From Proteobacteria bacterium UBA4457 (GTDB taxonomy: Bacteria; Pseudomonadota; Gammaproteobacteria; Ga0077536): a DNA stretch of 8,031 bases. This document shows positions 1 to 7,473 of this stretch, piece by piece; position 1 is the stretch's first letter, and every line of letters starts with the position of its first letter. A program made the translations under genes and the position numbers. The DNA is taken from the NCBI GenBank assembly GCA_002390205.1, contig DGOV01000014.1, positions 149 through 8,179 of the forward strand. Reading direction: 5' to 3'. Below the pieces are notes generated by a model. That model worked only from the letters and a program-made list of their open reading frames with translations, was not told the origin of the DNA and did not search any database.

Positions 1-1463
1 TCTCCAAGATGATCTTCATCACCCAAAATATCGGACAACACAACAAATCGGTCACCTTCTTTGATGAGACCCATCGCAATCCCAGCAACAGGCGCTTTCG
101 TTGGAACTCCTGCATTCATTAAAGCGAGGCTTGTTCCACATACAGAGGCCATTGAACTAGAACCATTTGACTCGGTTATCTCAGATACTATTCGTAAGAC
201 ATATGGAAATTCTTCGAGCGAAGGAAGTATCGCCTGGATACCTCTTTTAGCTAAACGTCCGTGTCCTATTTCTCTTCGTTTCGGAGTACCTACCCGTCCC
301 GTTTCTCCTACGGAGAAAGGAGGAAAATTATAATGAAGCATGAAAGGGTCCCGTCTTTCCCCTTCAATAGCATCTATCACCTGAGCATCCCTGCCTGTCC
401 CTAGCGTAGCGACTACGATAGCTTGCGTTTCTCCCCTAGTAAACAAGGCCGAGCCATGCGCTCTAGGTAATACATCAACTTCCACTGAGATATCTCTAAT
501 CTCGTCTTTTCTCCGACCATCGATTCTCGGTTTGCCGTCTAGCACACTGTGTCTAACCACGTCGTGTTCTAGCTTATAGAACACAGCTTCAACCTCTGCT
601 CCATCGTAATCTTCAGAATCCGAATGGCTCGCCAGAACTTCGCTTTTGAGCACACTTAACTTATCGCGTCTTTCTATCTTATCAACTACGCTGTACGCAT
701 CAGTAATAGCAGCTTTGTAATTCTCGCTGATAGAAGAGACGAGGGCAGAATTTAATTCAGGGGTAGACCATTCCCATTTTTCGGGATTGACCATCTCAGC
801 TAACTCGTTGATAGCAGATATAGCTGCTTGCATTTTTTCATGGCCAAAGGTCACAGCCCCAAGCATAACTTCTTCGCTTAAGCCTTCCGCTTCAGATTCA
901 ACCATTAGAACTGAGGATGCAGTACCTGCGACAACTAACTCAAGCTCCGAATCATCCAGCGCGGCAAAGCTAGGATTAAGAATATAATCCCCGTCTTTAT
1001 AACCTACTCTTGCTGCGCCAATTGGACCATCGAAAGGCATCCCTGATATAGCAAGTGCAGCAGAAGCTCCTAAGAGCGCAGGAATATCCGGGTCTACAGT
1101 GGGATCTAGTGATAGCACTTGGCATATCACCTGGACTTCATTCGTAAATCCTTTAGGAAAAAGAGGACGAATTGGTCTGTCTATGAGTCGACAAGTGAGT
1201 GTCTCTTTCTCAGTCGGTCTTCCTTCTCTTTTAAAGAAACCTCCAGGTATTTTTCCGGCTGCATAAGTTTTTTCTTGATAGTCGACGGTTAGCGGAAAAA
1301 AATCTTGCCCTGGCTTAGCTGATTTACGACCCACCGCCGTAACAAGGACTACCGTGTCGCCCATGCATGCCATAATTGATCCCGACGCTTGTCGCGCTAT
1401 TTTTCCAGTTTCAAGCGTTACCGTCGCGCTTCCATATTCGAATGAAACAGCCTTTGCCGTCAT
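1..1463 (-). CDS. pnp: Polynucleotide phosphorylase (PNPase), 3'-truncated by the window edge
   Basis: 3'-to-5' exoribonuclease that phosphorolyses RNA to nucleoside diphosphates, and in the family is a trimer and degradosome partner. The reading frame is open for 487 codons from the ATG at 1463-1461 to the window edge; E. coli PNPase has 711 residues, so part of the second RNase PH core and the KH and S1 RNA-binding domains lie outside. Visible features are the first RNase PH domain (about 8-145) with the RNA-contacting loop FFKR at 76-79 (FFRR in E. coli, a conservative change), the helical linker domain (about 150-235), and the second RNase PH domain from about 310. That domain has PKRREIGHGR at 394-403 and the phosphate-binding run SNGSSSMAS at 432-440. 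GDEDHLG ends the visible part at 487; its second Asp (484) matches the metal ligand D486 of E. coli, while D492 and K494 equivalents are just outside. A weak AGG lies 10 nt before the ATG. It is the last gene of the operon seen here. Confidence 0.97.
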   Translation of the reverse strand, partial: MTAKAVSFEYGSATVTLETGKIARQASGSIMACMGDTVVLVTAVGRKSAKPGQDFFPLTVDYQEKTYAAGKIPGGFFKREGRPTEKETLTCRLIDRPIRPLFPKGFTNEVQVICQVLSLDPTVDPDIPALLGASAALAISGMPFDGPIGAARVGYKDGDYILNPSFAALDDSELELVVAGTASSVLMVESEAEGLSEEVMLGAVTFGHEKMQAAISAINELAEMVNPEKWEWSTPELNSALVSSISENYKAAITDAYSVVDKIERRDKLSVLKSEVLASHSDSEDYDGAEVEAVFYKLEHDVVRHSVLDGKPRIDGRRKDEIRDISVEVDVLPRAHGSALFTRGETQAIVVATLGTGRDAQVIDAIEGERRDPFMLHYNFPPFSVGETGRVGTPKRREIGHGRLAKRGIQAILPSLEEFPYVLRIVSEITESNGSSSMASVCGTSLALMNAGVPTKAPVAGIAMGLIKEGDRFVVLSDILGDEDHLG

Positions 1464-1501
1464 ATGATTAATACCTGTGTAAATAATTTTACTTAGTTAA
1501 T

Positions 1502-1533
1502 GCCAGCACACTGAAGTACTAAGTGATGCTAAC
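1502..1533 (-). promoter_or_regulatory. Stem-loop in the rpsO-pnp intergenic region
   Basis: On the transcribed strand GTTAGCA (1533-1527) pairs with TGCTGGC (1508-1502, two G-U pairs) and CACT (1525-1522) pairs with AGTG (1512-1509). This gives an 11-bp stem with one bulged U (1526) and a 9-nt loop. No U-tract follows, so it is not a standard intrinsic terminator. In E. coli the same gap holds a double-stranded leader that RNase III cuts and PNPase then uses to repress its own synthesis. A similar role is inferred from position only. The rest of the 86-nt gap is AT-rich and shows no convincing promoter. Confidence 0.5.
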
Positions 1534-1549
1534 CTGATTAAATTCTTTT

Positions 1550-1819
1550 TTATTTCCGCAAACCTAAACGACCGATGAGCTCAAGATATCGACCGCCATC
1601 CTTGTTTCTTAAGTAAGTAAGCATCTTTCGACGACTATTTACCATTTTAATCAAACCACGCCGGGAATGATTATCGTGTGTGTGCATTTTAAAATGGGAA
1701 GTTAAACTTTGTATTTGAGCTGACAGGAGAGCAACCTGCACTTCAGGTGAACCCGTGTCGCTACCTTCTCTCTGATAATCACTAATAATTGCGCTTTTGC
1801 GCTCGCTAGACAATGCCAT
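1550..1819 (-). CDS. rpsO: 30S ribosomal protein S15
   Basis: Primary 16S rRNA-binding protein of the small-subunit platform, binding the helix 20-22 junction and helping to nucleate the S6, S18, S11 and S21 assembly branch. The 89-residue product has the usual family length and is complete. The all-helical S15 signature is clear: the DTGSPEVQVALL segment at 21-32, the HDNHSRRGL segment at 48-56 that contacts rRNA, and the basic helix NSRRKMLTYL at 61-70. The ATG at 1819-1817 has an AGGA 9 nt upstream. A GCGC-AAAA-GCGC inverted repeat lies at 1791-1802, codons 6-10. S15 represses its own mRNA in several bacteria through different structures near the start codon, so this repeat and the leader are places to look; I cannot show regulation. 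A promoter lies just upstream, so the gene is probably transcribed both from the operon and on its own with pnp. Confidence 0.98.
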   Translation of the reverse strand: MALSSERKSAIISDYQREGSDTGSPEVQVALLSAQIQSLTSHFKMHTHDNHSRRGLIKMVNSRRKMLTYLRNKDGGRYLELIGRLGLRK

Positions 1820-1869
1820 TTAATATTTTCCTAAGCACTTTTTATGAATAGACCATAGAACCGGCGCTA

Positions 1870-1898
1870 ATTCTAACCGCCATGGTATTCTACGACAA
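1870..1898 (-). promoter_or_regulatory. Candidate sigma70-type promoter for rpsO(-pnp)
   Basis: Read on the minus strand, a -35 box TTGTCG (1898-1893, four of six consensus bases) and a -10 box TAGAAT (1875-1870, five of six) are separated by exactly 17 nt. Transcription would start near 1862, giving a leader of about 43 nt before the rpsO ATG. In E. coli the main rpsO promoter lies at the same place, between truB and rpsO. The boxes, spacing and position are seen; activity is inferred. Confidence 0.6.
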
Positions 1899-1935
1899 CA
1901 GATTTCTTAACTAAGACGCATACATTACCAATATT

Positions 1936-2844
1936 TTAAACATTAAAGCCTCTTTTAGGCACAATCCGTCCGTTTTCATCAACTTTCCCAATACCTAAAA
2001 ACTTGCTTTTGGAATAAACACGAAGTAATTCACCTTCAGGAAATTCTGACGCTGCGACAAAAGTCAAGCCATTCACGAACATCTTACTTATCTCAGGTAA
2101 CAAAGTTATTTTATTTAAATGAGTAAGCGCATGATCCAAAGGTAAAAGTACACTGTCTAAAAATTCGACACCATTTTTTTCAGCCAAGAGCTCCAGAGCA
2201 CTCATCGTATAGGCATCTTCCACATGGAATGCGCCACTCTGAGTTCGTCGTAAAGACGCAACATGGCCCACCGTGCCAAGCGCTCTAGCTAGATCTTCAG
2301 CTAGCACCCTTATATAGGTCCCTTTTGAACAAGTCACATCGATACTACAGATGGGCGCCTGGTATGACAGTAAATCGAACTTGCGGATATTAATTTTTCT
2401 CGCTTCACGCTCGATGGTCAGGCCTTTTCTGGCAAGATCGTATAATCGCTTCCCGCCAGATTTGATTGCTGAATACATGGGTGGGATTTGGTAGAGTTCC
2501 CCTGTCATATCGAACATGCGTCGCGCGACGTCTGCTTCGTCAATCATAGAACAGCATATATTTTCCGAAATTTCACCTTCAGCATCCCCTGTTGTAGTTG
2601 ATGATCCAAAAATAAATTCTGAAAGATATCGTTTGTCTGAATCTAAAAGATATTGTGCGACTTTAGTAGCCTCACCAAAACACACAGGTAAAAGACCTGA
2701 AGCCAAAGGGTCTAGAGTGCCTGTATGTCCGGCCTTTTTTGCGTTAAAAAGTCGTTTGATCTTTTGCAAGGCACGGTTGGAGCTATCACCTTTAGATTTG
2801 TCTAAAAGTAATATTCCATTCACCTTTCTTTGCAGCGGCTTCAC
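1936..2844 (-). CDS. truB: tRNA pseudouridine(55) synthase TruB
   Basis: Isomerises U55 in the T-loop of elongator and initiator tRNAs to pseudouridine, and also acts as a tRNA folding chaperone. The 302-residue product is slightly shorter than the 314 of E. coli. The catalytic Asp is D45 in GHTGTLDPLASG (39-50). Other family landmarks are NGILLLDK at 9-16, PPMYSAIKSGGKRLY at 121-135 (with the conserved active-site Tyr), CSKGTYIRVLAEDL at 172-185 and ASLRRTQSG at 196-204. The C-terminal 60 residues fit the small TruB-type RNA-binding domain. The start is a GTG at 2844-2842; no other start codon lies between it and the upstream in-frame TGA (2874-2872), and the next possible start is the GTG of codon 8. 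No good ribosome binding site is seen, only GAG 3 nt before the GTG. The gene begins 35 nt after rbfA, so translation may depend partly on ribosomes finishing rbfA. An A7 run lies just before the start. Confidence 0.95.
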   Translation of the reverse strand: MKPLQRKVNGILLLDKSKGDSSNRALQKIKRLFNAKKAGHTGTLDPLASGLLPVCFGEATKVAQYLLDSDKRYLSEFIFGSSTTTGDAEGEISENICCSMIDEADVARRMFDMTGELYQIPPMYSAIKSGGKRLYDLARKGLTIEREARKINIRKFDLLSYQAPICSIDVTCSKGTYIRVLAEDLARALGTVGHVASLRRTQSGAFHVEDAYTMSALELLAEKNGVEFLDSVLLPLDHALTHLNKITLLPEISKMFVNGLTFVAASEFPEGELLRVYSKSKFLGIGKVDENGRIVPKRGFNV

Positions 2845-2879
2845 AGGCTCAACAGCTTTTTTTCTGTTTTGTCACAACT

Positions 2880-3236
2880 TTAATTGATGATGTCATCATC
2901 CGACAATAAACGGGCGATTCTATCAATAGCTTCAGCTTCCTCATCAATTTCAAAATGAATGACTGGAGTTCTCTTAGATTTTAAATGTCCAGCTAATTGT
3001 TTTTGAAGCAGGTAGCCCTGTTGTTCAAGGTGCTCTTTAAACATAGCCTTGGCATCATCTCCGGCATATAAGCTAATAGTAATAGTAGCTTTTCGGAGAT
3101 CAGGGCTCACAACAACTCTGTTTATTGTAGCCATACCGGCTCCAGATTCTCGCGCCATATCGCTGATGGAGACAGCCAAGATTTTCACGATTGCCGCGCT
3201 GACACGATCTATACGACTGTAGCCTTTCTCGTTCAA
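2880..3236 (-). CDS. rbfA: 30S ribosome-binding factor A (RbfA)
   Basis: Single-domain type II KH protein that binds immature 30S subunits near the 16S rRNA 5' end and helix 44/45 neck; needed for late maturation and for growth in the cold. The product has 118 residues, within the family range. Seen in the sequence: an N-terminal RIDRVSAAIVKILA helix (8-21), the ATINRVVVSPDLRKATITIS strand-turn-strand segment (36-55), the LQKQLAGHLKSKRTP helix (77-91) and the closing strand VIHFEID (92-98). The start is TTG at 3236-3234. There is no other start codon before the first conserved helix, and the next Met is residue 27, inside the fold. Only a weak AAGA is available as a ribosome binding site. It begins 15 nt after the infB stop, which suggests translational coupling. 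Homology is clear at family level although the sequence is divergent from E. coli. Confidence 0.93.
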   Translation of the reverse strand: MNEKGYSRIDRVSAAIVKILAVSISDMARESGAGMATINRVVVSPDLRKATITISLYAGDDAKAMFKEHLEQQGYLLQKQLAGHLKSKRTPVIHFEIDEEAEAIDRIARLLSDDDIIN

Positions 3237-3251
3237 TGTTTTATCTTGATT

Positions 3252-5831
3252 TTAAACAGTTCTGGCCACTTCTGTTCGCTCAAAGACTTCAATCTGATCG
3301 CCTGTTTTAACATCATTATAATCCTTTACTCCGATGCCGCATTCGCTACCAGAACGAACTTCCTTTACGTCTTCTTTAAATCGCCGCAAGGATTCAAGCT
3401 GCCCTTCGTAAATAACAACGCTTTCTCTCAGAACTCTTATAGGACTGCTCTTTTTTACAGCACCTTCCTCTACCAAGCAACCTGCAATAGCGCCTAGTTT
3501 CGAAGAACGAAAGACATCTTGGACTCTAGCAACACCAAGTATCGTCTCCCTGATTTCGGGAGACAATAAACCGGATATCGCAGCTTTAACGTCGTCGATC
3601 AATTCGTAAATAATACTATAATAACGAAGCTCTATACCTTCGTCCTCTATTAATCTTTTAGCTGCATTATCTGCACGCACATTGAACCCAAAAATAGTTG
3701 CACCAGACGCCAGCGCCAGATTTACATCTGACTCGCTTATCGCACCTACCCCACTTGCTACGACATCAATCTCTACTTCTTCATGGCTCAAGCCTTTCAA
3801 GGTATCGACCAATGCTTGACTAGAGCCGTGAACGTCGGCTTTTAGTACAACTCGCACAAATGCCTTTCCGCCACCACCCATCTCCGCTTCTATGTTTTCT
3901 AGTTTCGAAGCCTGCTGTCTAGCCAATTTGAGTTCTCGATCTCTATCTTCCCTGAATGAGGCAATCTCGCGAGCTTTACGCTCATCCGTCACTACCATTG
4001 CTTCGTCACCGGCATTAGGCGTTCCAGACAAACCTAAGATCTCTATAGCTTCACTGGGGCCTGCGGACTCAAGTTGTTGACCTTTGGCGTCATACATCCC
4101 TCTGACTCTTCCGTACTCACTGCCAGCAAGTAATATATTTCCGCGCTCTAACTTTCCACGTTGGATGAGAACCGTTGCCACTGTGCCCTTGCCTTTATCA
4201 AGTCTTGACTCTATAACTAAACCGCGAGCGACCCCTGTTTTAGAGGCCGTTAATTCTAGAATCTCTGCTTGTAAGGAGATAGCTTCAAGCAAATCGTCCA
4301 CACCATCGCCGGTCAACGCGGAGATTGAAATAAACTGCGTCTCTCCACCCCAATCATCGGGGATAACTTCTAGATTTGCTAACTCTTGTTTTACTTTATC
4401 GGGTTGAAATTCCGGCTTGTCGCTTTTATTCACAGCAACTATTATTGGGACCTCAGCTGCCTTAGCATGCTTAACAGCCTCTGCAGTTTGAGGTTTTACG
4501 CCGTCATCACCTGCCACAACTAGCACTATGATATCAGTTGCCTTCGCTCCCCGAGCTCTCATGGAAGTAAAAGCCGCATGACCGGGAGTATCCAAAAATG
4601 TAATAGATCCGTGACTGGTCTCAACTCCATACGCACCTATGTGCTGAGTGATGCCTCCTGCCTCTCCAGATGCGATTTTAGAACTGCGAATATAATCTAA
4701 AAGAGAAGTTTTACCATGGTCAACATGCCCCATTATGGTTACCACAGGTGCTCTTTTCTCCAGATCCTGCTCGTCGTCATTTTGATCAAATAAGTGTCGG
4801 CCAACATCTACGCTTTCCGTCGAAAGCTTGGCCTCATGTCCCATTTCTTCAATCACTAGTTGCGCGGTGGTTTGATCCAAGGCTTGGTTAATGGTAACCA
4901 TGCTACCCAATCCCATCATTACTTGGATAACTTCGCCAGCTTTAACCGACATCTGTTGAGCCAAAGCACCTACAGTAATCGTCTCGGGAATAGTTATTTC
5001 CCTCACAACTGCCTCAGTTGGCATTTCAAATCCATGCTTCCCGTTGGTGGGTGCAACTACACGTCGTGAAGTCGGTTTCTTCTTCCTTCTACGCCCTGAT
5101 TTATCACTTGCCACATGCAATTCTTTTCGACCTGAATCACTTTTACCCTGCTTCCCTCCGTCATTGAATTTTTTATCTTTATCTCTGCTTTTACCTTTGG
5201 TGGATCCTTTTTTTACATCAGGAGAACTGGGACTTTCAGCGGGTGCAGGGGTCGCTTTCTGAACCTCAGCGACAGTTTTCTCAACAGCTACTCTTTCCGC
5301 TAAAAGACGCTGTTCTTCTTCCTCGGCTAATTTTCTTTCTTTTTCCAGCCTAGCCTCTGCTTCAACGGCCCGCAATCGTGCTTCAGCTTCTGCAATAACT
5401 ACGGCGTCTTTTCTCTTTTGTTCTTCCAATATCTGAGCTTCCGTTACTAGCTCCTTATCCTCGTCATTCAACGTTGGTACTGTCTCTAGCGCAGCAGCCC
5501 TTTTCACATAAGTTCTTTTCTTGCGAACTTCAACACTAACTGTTTTAGTGCTTCCGGGTGTCGCGCCTCGGGCTCTCAGCTTATTTCGCTCGGGGGCAAC
5601 CTTAAGTTCGCTAACAGTTTTTCTATTCAACGTAATCTTGCTAGGTTCACCGCTGCTTTTATCTTTCCCGTGCATTTTTCGCAAATACGTAAGTAGCAAA
5701 CTTTTTTCGTCATCGGAGATCCTATCGTCCGCACCTTTCGAAGCGATTCCTGCTTGTTCCAGTTGAAGCACCAGCTTGTCAACCGAAATCCCTACCACAT
5801 CAGCAAATTGACGGACTGTAACATCAGGCAT
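3252..5831 (-). CDS. infB: Translation initiation factor IF2
   Basis: GTPase that brings fMet-tRNA to the 30S subunit and promotes 50S joining. Starting at the ATG at 5831-5829, the protein has 859 residues (E. coli 890). Order of parts: first IF2-N domain (about 1-50); the IF2-associated motif RKKRTYVKR (about 103-111); a highly charged Glu/Ala/Arg-rich, probably coiled-coil or single-helix segment (about 121-193); a Lys/Arg/Gly/Ser-rich linker (about 205-258); the second IF2-N domain (about 276-336); and the G domain. G-domain motifs are GHVDHGKT (G1, 368-375), GGITQH (G2, 392-397), DTPGH (G3, 414-418), NKSD (G4, 468-471; NKID is commoner) and SAL (G5, 504-506). Domains II, III and the fMet-tRNA-binding domain IV follow, ending VARTV. 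An upstream in-frame ATG at 5852 would add seven residues and deepen the overlap with nusA. The chosen start has a good GAGGTG 7 nt upstream and begins with the MPDVTVRQFA sequence typical of IF2. It overlaps nusA by 8 nt. Confidence 0.98.
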   Translation of the reverse strand: MPDVTVRQFADVVGISVDKLVLQLEQAGIASKGADDRISDDEKSLLLTYLRKMHGKDKSSGEPSKITLNRKTVSELKVAPERNKLRARGATPGSTKTVSVEVRKKRTYVKRAAALETVPTLNDEDKELVTEAQILEEQKRKDAVVIAEAEARLRAVEAEARLEKERKLAEEEEQRLLAERVAVEKTVAEVQKATPAPAESPSSPDVKKGSTKGKSRDKDKKFNDGGKQGKSDSGRKELHVASDKSGRRRKKKPTSRRVVAPTNGKHGFEMPTEAVVREITIPETITVGALAQQMSVKAGEVIQVMMGLGSMVTINQALDQTTAQLVIEEMGHEAKLSTESVDVGRHLFDQNDDEQDLEKRAPVVTIMGHVDHGKTSLLDYIRSSKIASGEAGGITQHIGAYGVETSHGSITFLDTPGHAAFTSMRARGAKATDIIVLVVAGDDGVKPQTAEAVKHAKAAEVPIIVAVNKSDKPEFQPDKVKQELANLEVIPDDWGGETQFISISALTGDGVDDLLEAISLQAEILELTASKTGVARGLVIESRLDKGKGTVATVLIQRGKLERGNILLAGSEYGRVRGMYDAKGQQLESAGPSEAIEILGLSGTPNAGDEAMVVTDERKAREIASFREDRDRELKLARQQASKLENIEAEMGGGGKAFVRVVLKADVHGSSQALVDTLKGLSHEEVEIDVVASGVGAISESDVNLALASGATIFGFNVRADNAAKRLIEDEGIELRYYSIIYELIDDVKAAISGLLSPEIRETILGVARVQDVFRSSKLGAIAGCLVEEGAVKKSSPIRVLRESVVIYEGQLESLRRFKEDVKEVRSGSECGIGVKDYNDVKTGDQIEVFERTEVARTV

Positions 5832-7419
5832 CAGTAACCACCTCAACTCCACTTGTTTCCTCGCCAGCGAACCACGGTTCTCTAGCCTTCATTATCAAGG
5901 CTGCCGCCTTATCCTCAGGTATCGGTTCTATTTCTAACAACTCATCGACGGCCATCTCAGCCAAGTCATCCATACTAGTGATACCAGCTCCTGCCAAACG
6001 AAAGGCTAGATCTTCATCCATACCTTCCATTTCCAATAGTTCCGCTGCAGGTCTCGCATCACCGATAGCTTCTTCGTTCACTATAGCGCGTGTCAAAAGC
6101 AGATCTTTTGCTCGCTGCCTCAGCTCAGCAACCAAAGATTCGTCAAACTCTTCTATATCGTGCATTTCTTGCTCAGGAACGTATGCCACCTCTTCTACAG
6201 AGGTGAAACCTTCTTGCACTAGGATAATGGCTACTTCTTCATCAACGTCCAAATAATCCATAAATAGTTTTTGATGCTTAACAACTTCTTCCTCACTTTT
6301 CTGTTCCGCTTCAGTTTCGGTCATCACATTAAGTTCCCAGCCAGTAAGCTGACTCGCTAATCTCACGTTCTGCCCATTTCGCCCAATAGCTTGAGATAGT
6401 TGGTCTTCCACTACAGCAACGTTCATTGTCTGAGAGTCTTCATCAACTAGAATCGACACTACTTCAGCTGGGGCCATAGCATTCATTACAAACTGCGCAG
6501 GATTTTCATCCCATAAGATTATATCTACTCTTTCTCCTCCAATCTCATTGGATACGGCTTGGACTCTAGAACCTCTCATACCAACACATGCACCGACAGG
6601 GTCAATCCTTTTATCTTTACTGCGGACTGCAATCTTTGCGCGCATACCGGGGTCTCTTGCTGCTCCCAAGAGATCTATCACTCCTTCGCTAATCTCAGGA
6701 ACTTCCAGCTTAAACAACTCAATCAATAGGTTTTCGTCCGTTCGGCTAACAAATAATTGTGGTCCGCGTTTTTCTGATTTCACAGCAGCAAGGTAGCCTC
6801 TAATGCGGTCTCCTGCACGGACAAGCTCACGAGGAATTAAGTTTTCTCTGGTAATAATAGCTTCAGCACTGCCTCCCAAGTCCAAGAACACATTCCCTCT
6901 TTCGATCCGCTTCACTACGCCCATAACTAGTTCGCCAACTCTATCCTTGTAAGCCTCGAAGACTTGGACACGTTCGGCTTCACGAACTTTTTGAATGATC
7001 ACTTGTTTCGCGGTTTGAGCTGCTATACGTCCAAACTCCGCTGGTTCAAGTGGCTCTTCATAAAAAGAACCATCTTCCAAGCTAGAGCTTTTTTGCAAAG
7101 CATCCTCAAGCCAAATCTGTTTGTCAGAGAATAATAATTCTCCATCCCGCAAGCTTTCGGCAAGCGAAAGGTCATTTTGGAAATCCTCCGAATCTGGGTT
7201 TGGAACCACAACCCTCTCAGGGTCAACAACCTCCCACATACGGAACGCTTCGTGATCCCCCGTTTGTCGGTCTATAGCAACCCTACAAGCAATGTCTTCA
7301 GAAAAGCGCTTAGCTGTAGCCATCGCAAGCGCGGCTTCTAGTGCCTCAAATATCGTCTCTTTCGGCACTCCCTTCTCGTTGGATACCACTTCAACAACTG
7401 TAAGAATTTCTTTGTTCAT
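5824..7419 (-). CDS. nusA: Transcription termination/antitermination factor NusA
   Basis: RNA polymerase-associated factor that stimulates pausing and intrinsic termination and takes part in antitermination complexes. The product has 531 residues against 495 in E. coli. Parts in order: RNAP-binding N-terminal domain (1 to about 155, beginning MNKEILTVVEVVSNEKGVP); S1 domain (about 162-226); KH1 (about 260-335) with VGMRGSRV at 279-286; KH2 (about 336-400) with QAIGRNGQNVRLASQL at 343-358; and two helical acidic repeats (about 383-445 and 457-518), as in gammaproteobacteria, where the second contacts the RNAP alpha C-terminal domain and relieves autoinhibition. By eye against the E. coli protein, about 27 extra residues lie between 67 and 99, and there is a short acidic C-terminal tail after WFAGEE. 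The ATG at 7419-7417 has an AGG 10 nt upstream, and a hairpin sits just beyond that. NusA represses its own operon in E. coli. The gene lies 54 nt after rimP and overlaps infB by 8 nt. Confidence 0.98.
   Translation of the reverse strand: MNKEILTVVEVVSNEKGVPKETIFEALEAALAMATAKRFSEDIACRVAIDRQTGDHEAFRMWEVVDPERVVVPNPDSEDFQNDLSLAESLRDGELLFSDKQIWLEDALQKSSSLEDGSFYEEPLEPAEFGRIAAQTAKQVIIQKVREAERVQVFEAYKDRVGELVMGVVKRIERGNVFLDLGGSAEAIITRENLIPRELVRAGDRIRGYLAAVKSEKRGPQLFVSRTDENLLIELFKLEVPEISEGVIDLLGAARDPGMRAKIAVRSKDKRIDPVGACVGMRGSRVQAVSNEIGGERVDIILWDENPAQFVMNAMAPAEVVSILVDEDSQTMNVAVVEDQLSQAIGRNGQNVRLASQLTGWELNVMTETEAEQKSEEEVVKHQKLFMDYLDVDEEVAIILVQEGFTSVEEVAYVPEQEMHDIEEFDESLVAELRQRAKDLLLTRAIVNEEAIGDARPAAELLEMEGMDEDLAFRLAGAGITSMDDLAEMAVDELLEIEPIPEDKAAALIMKAREPWFAGEETSGVEVVTDA
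5839..5844 (-). promoter_or_regulatory. Ribosome binding site of infB, deciding its start
   Basis: GAGGTG on the minus strand lies 7 nt before the ATG at 5831-5829, inside the end of nusA. It matches the core of the anti-Shine-Dalgarno complement and is the best such site in the window. It favours this start over the in-frame ATG at 5852, and its place inside nusA fits translational coupling of the two genes. Confidence 0.75.
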
Positions 7420-7436
7420 ATTTAATTAACCTGCAT

Positions 7437-7465
7437 CGATTAGGGCATGAAAGCCCGCTTAATCG
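7437..7465 (-). promoter_or_regulatory. Hairpin in the rimP-nusA gap, just upstream of the nusA ribosome binding site
   Basis: On the minus strand CGATTA (7465-7460) pairs with TAATCG (7442-7437), and GGGC (7456-7453) pairs with GCCC (7446-7443). That is 10 perfect pairs with a 3-nt bulge (AGC) on the 5' side and a 6-nt loop UUUCAU. The base of the stem is 17 nt from the nusA ATG and about 4 nt from its AGG. No U-tract follows, so it is not an intrinsic terminator. It could be an RNase processing site or act on nusA translation; the role is inferred only from place and pairing. Confidence 0.55.
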
Positions 7466-7473
7466 TCACTACC

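Noticed and set aside
1464..1500. Possible second promoter before pnp, with a TAAAAT -10-like sequence
   Set aside because: No acceptable -35 box lies 16-18 nt upstream (best match three of six), and AT-rich sequence gives such hexamers by chance.
1840..1885. CCAT-GGCG / CGCC-ATGG pairing in the truB-rpsO gap as a truB terminator
   Set aside because: The pairing is broken by a 6-nt bulge and a long loop, no U-tract follows, and it overlaps the promoter boxes.
2516..2887. 123-codon open frame on the plus strand antisense to truB
   Set aside because: It lies opposite a well-supported conserved gene, shows no recognisable domain and no clear ribosome binding site; it is a shadow of truB.
5832..5852. 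Seven-residue longer IF2 starting at 5852
   Set aside because: The GAGGTG site lies within this stretch, and IF2 proteins typically begin at the MPDVTVRQFA equivalent; the longer start would overlap nusA by 29 nt.
7023..7229. 68-codon frame on the minus strand inside nusA, overlapping the NusA insert
   Set aside because: It is out of frame with NusA, but the NusA frame is continuous and family-like on both sides, so there is no frameshift; the product shows no known features.
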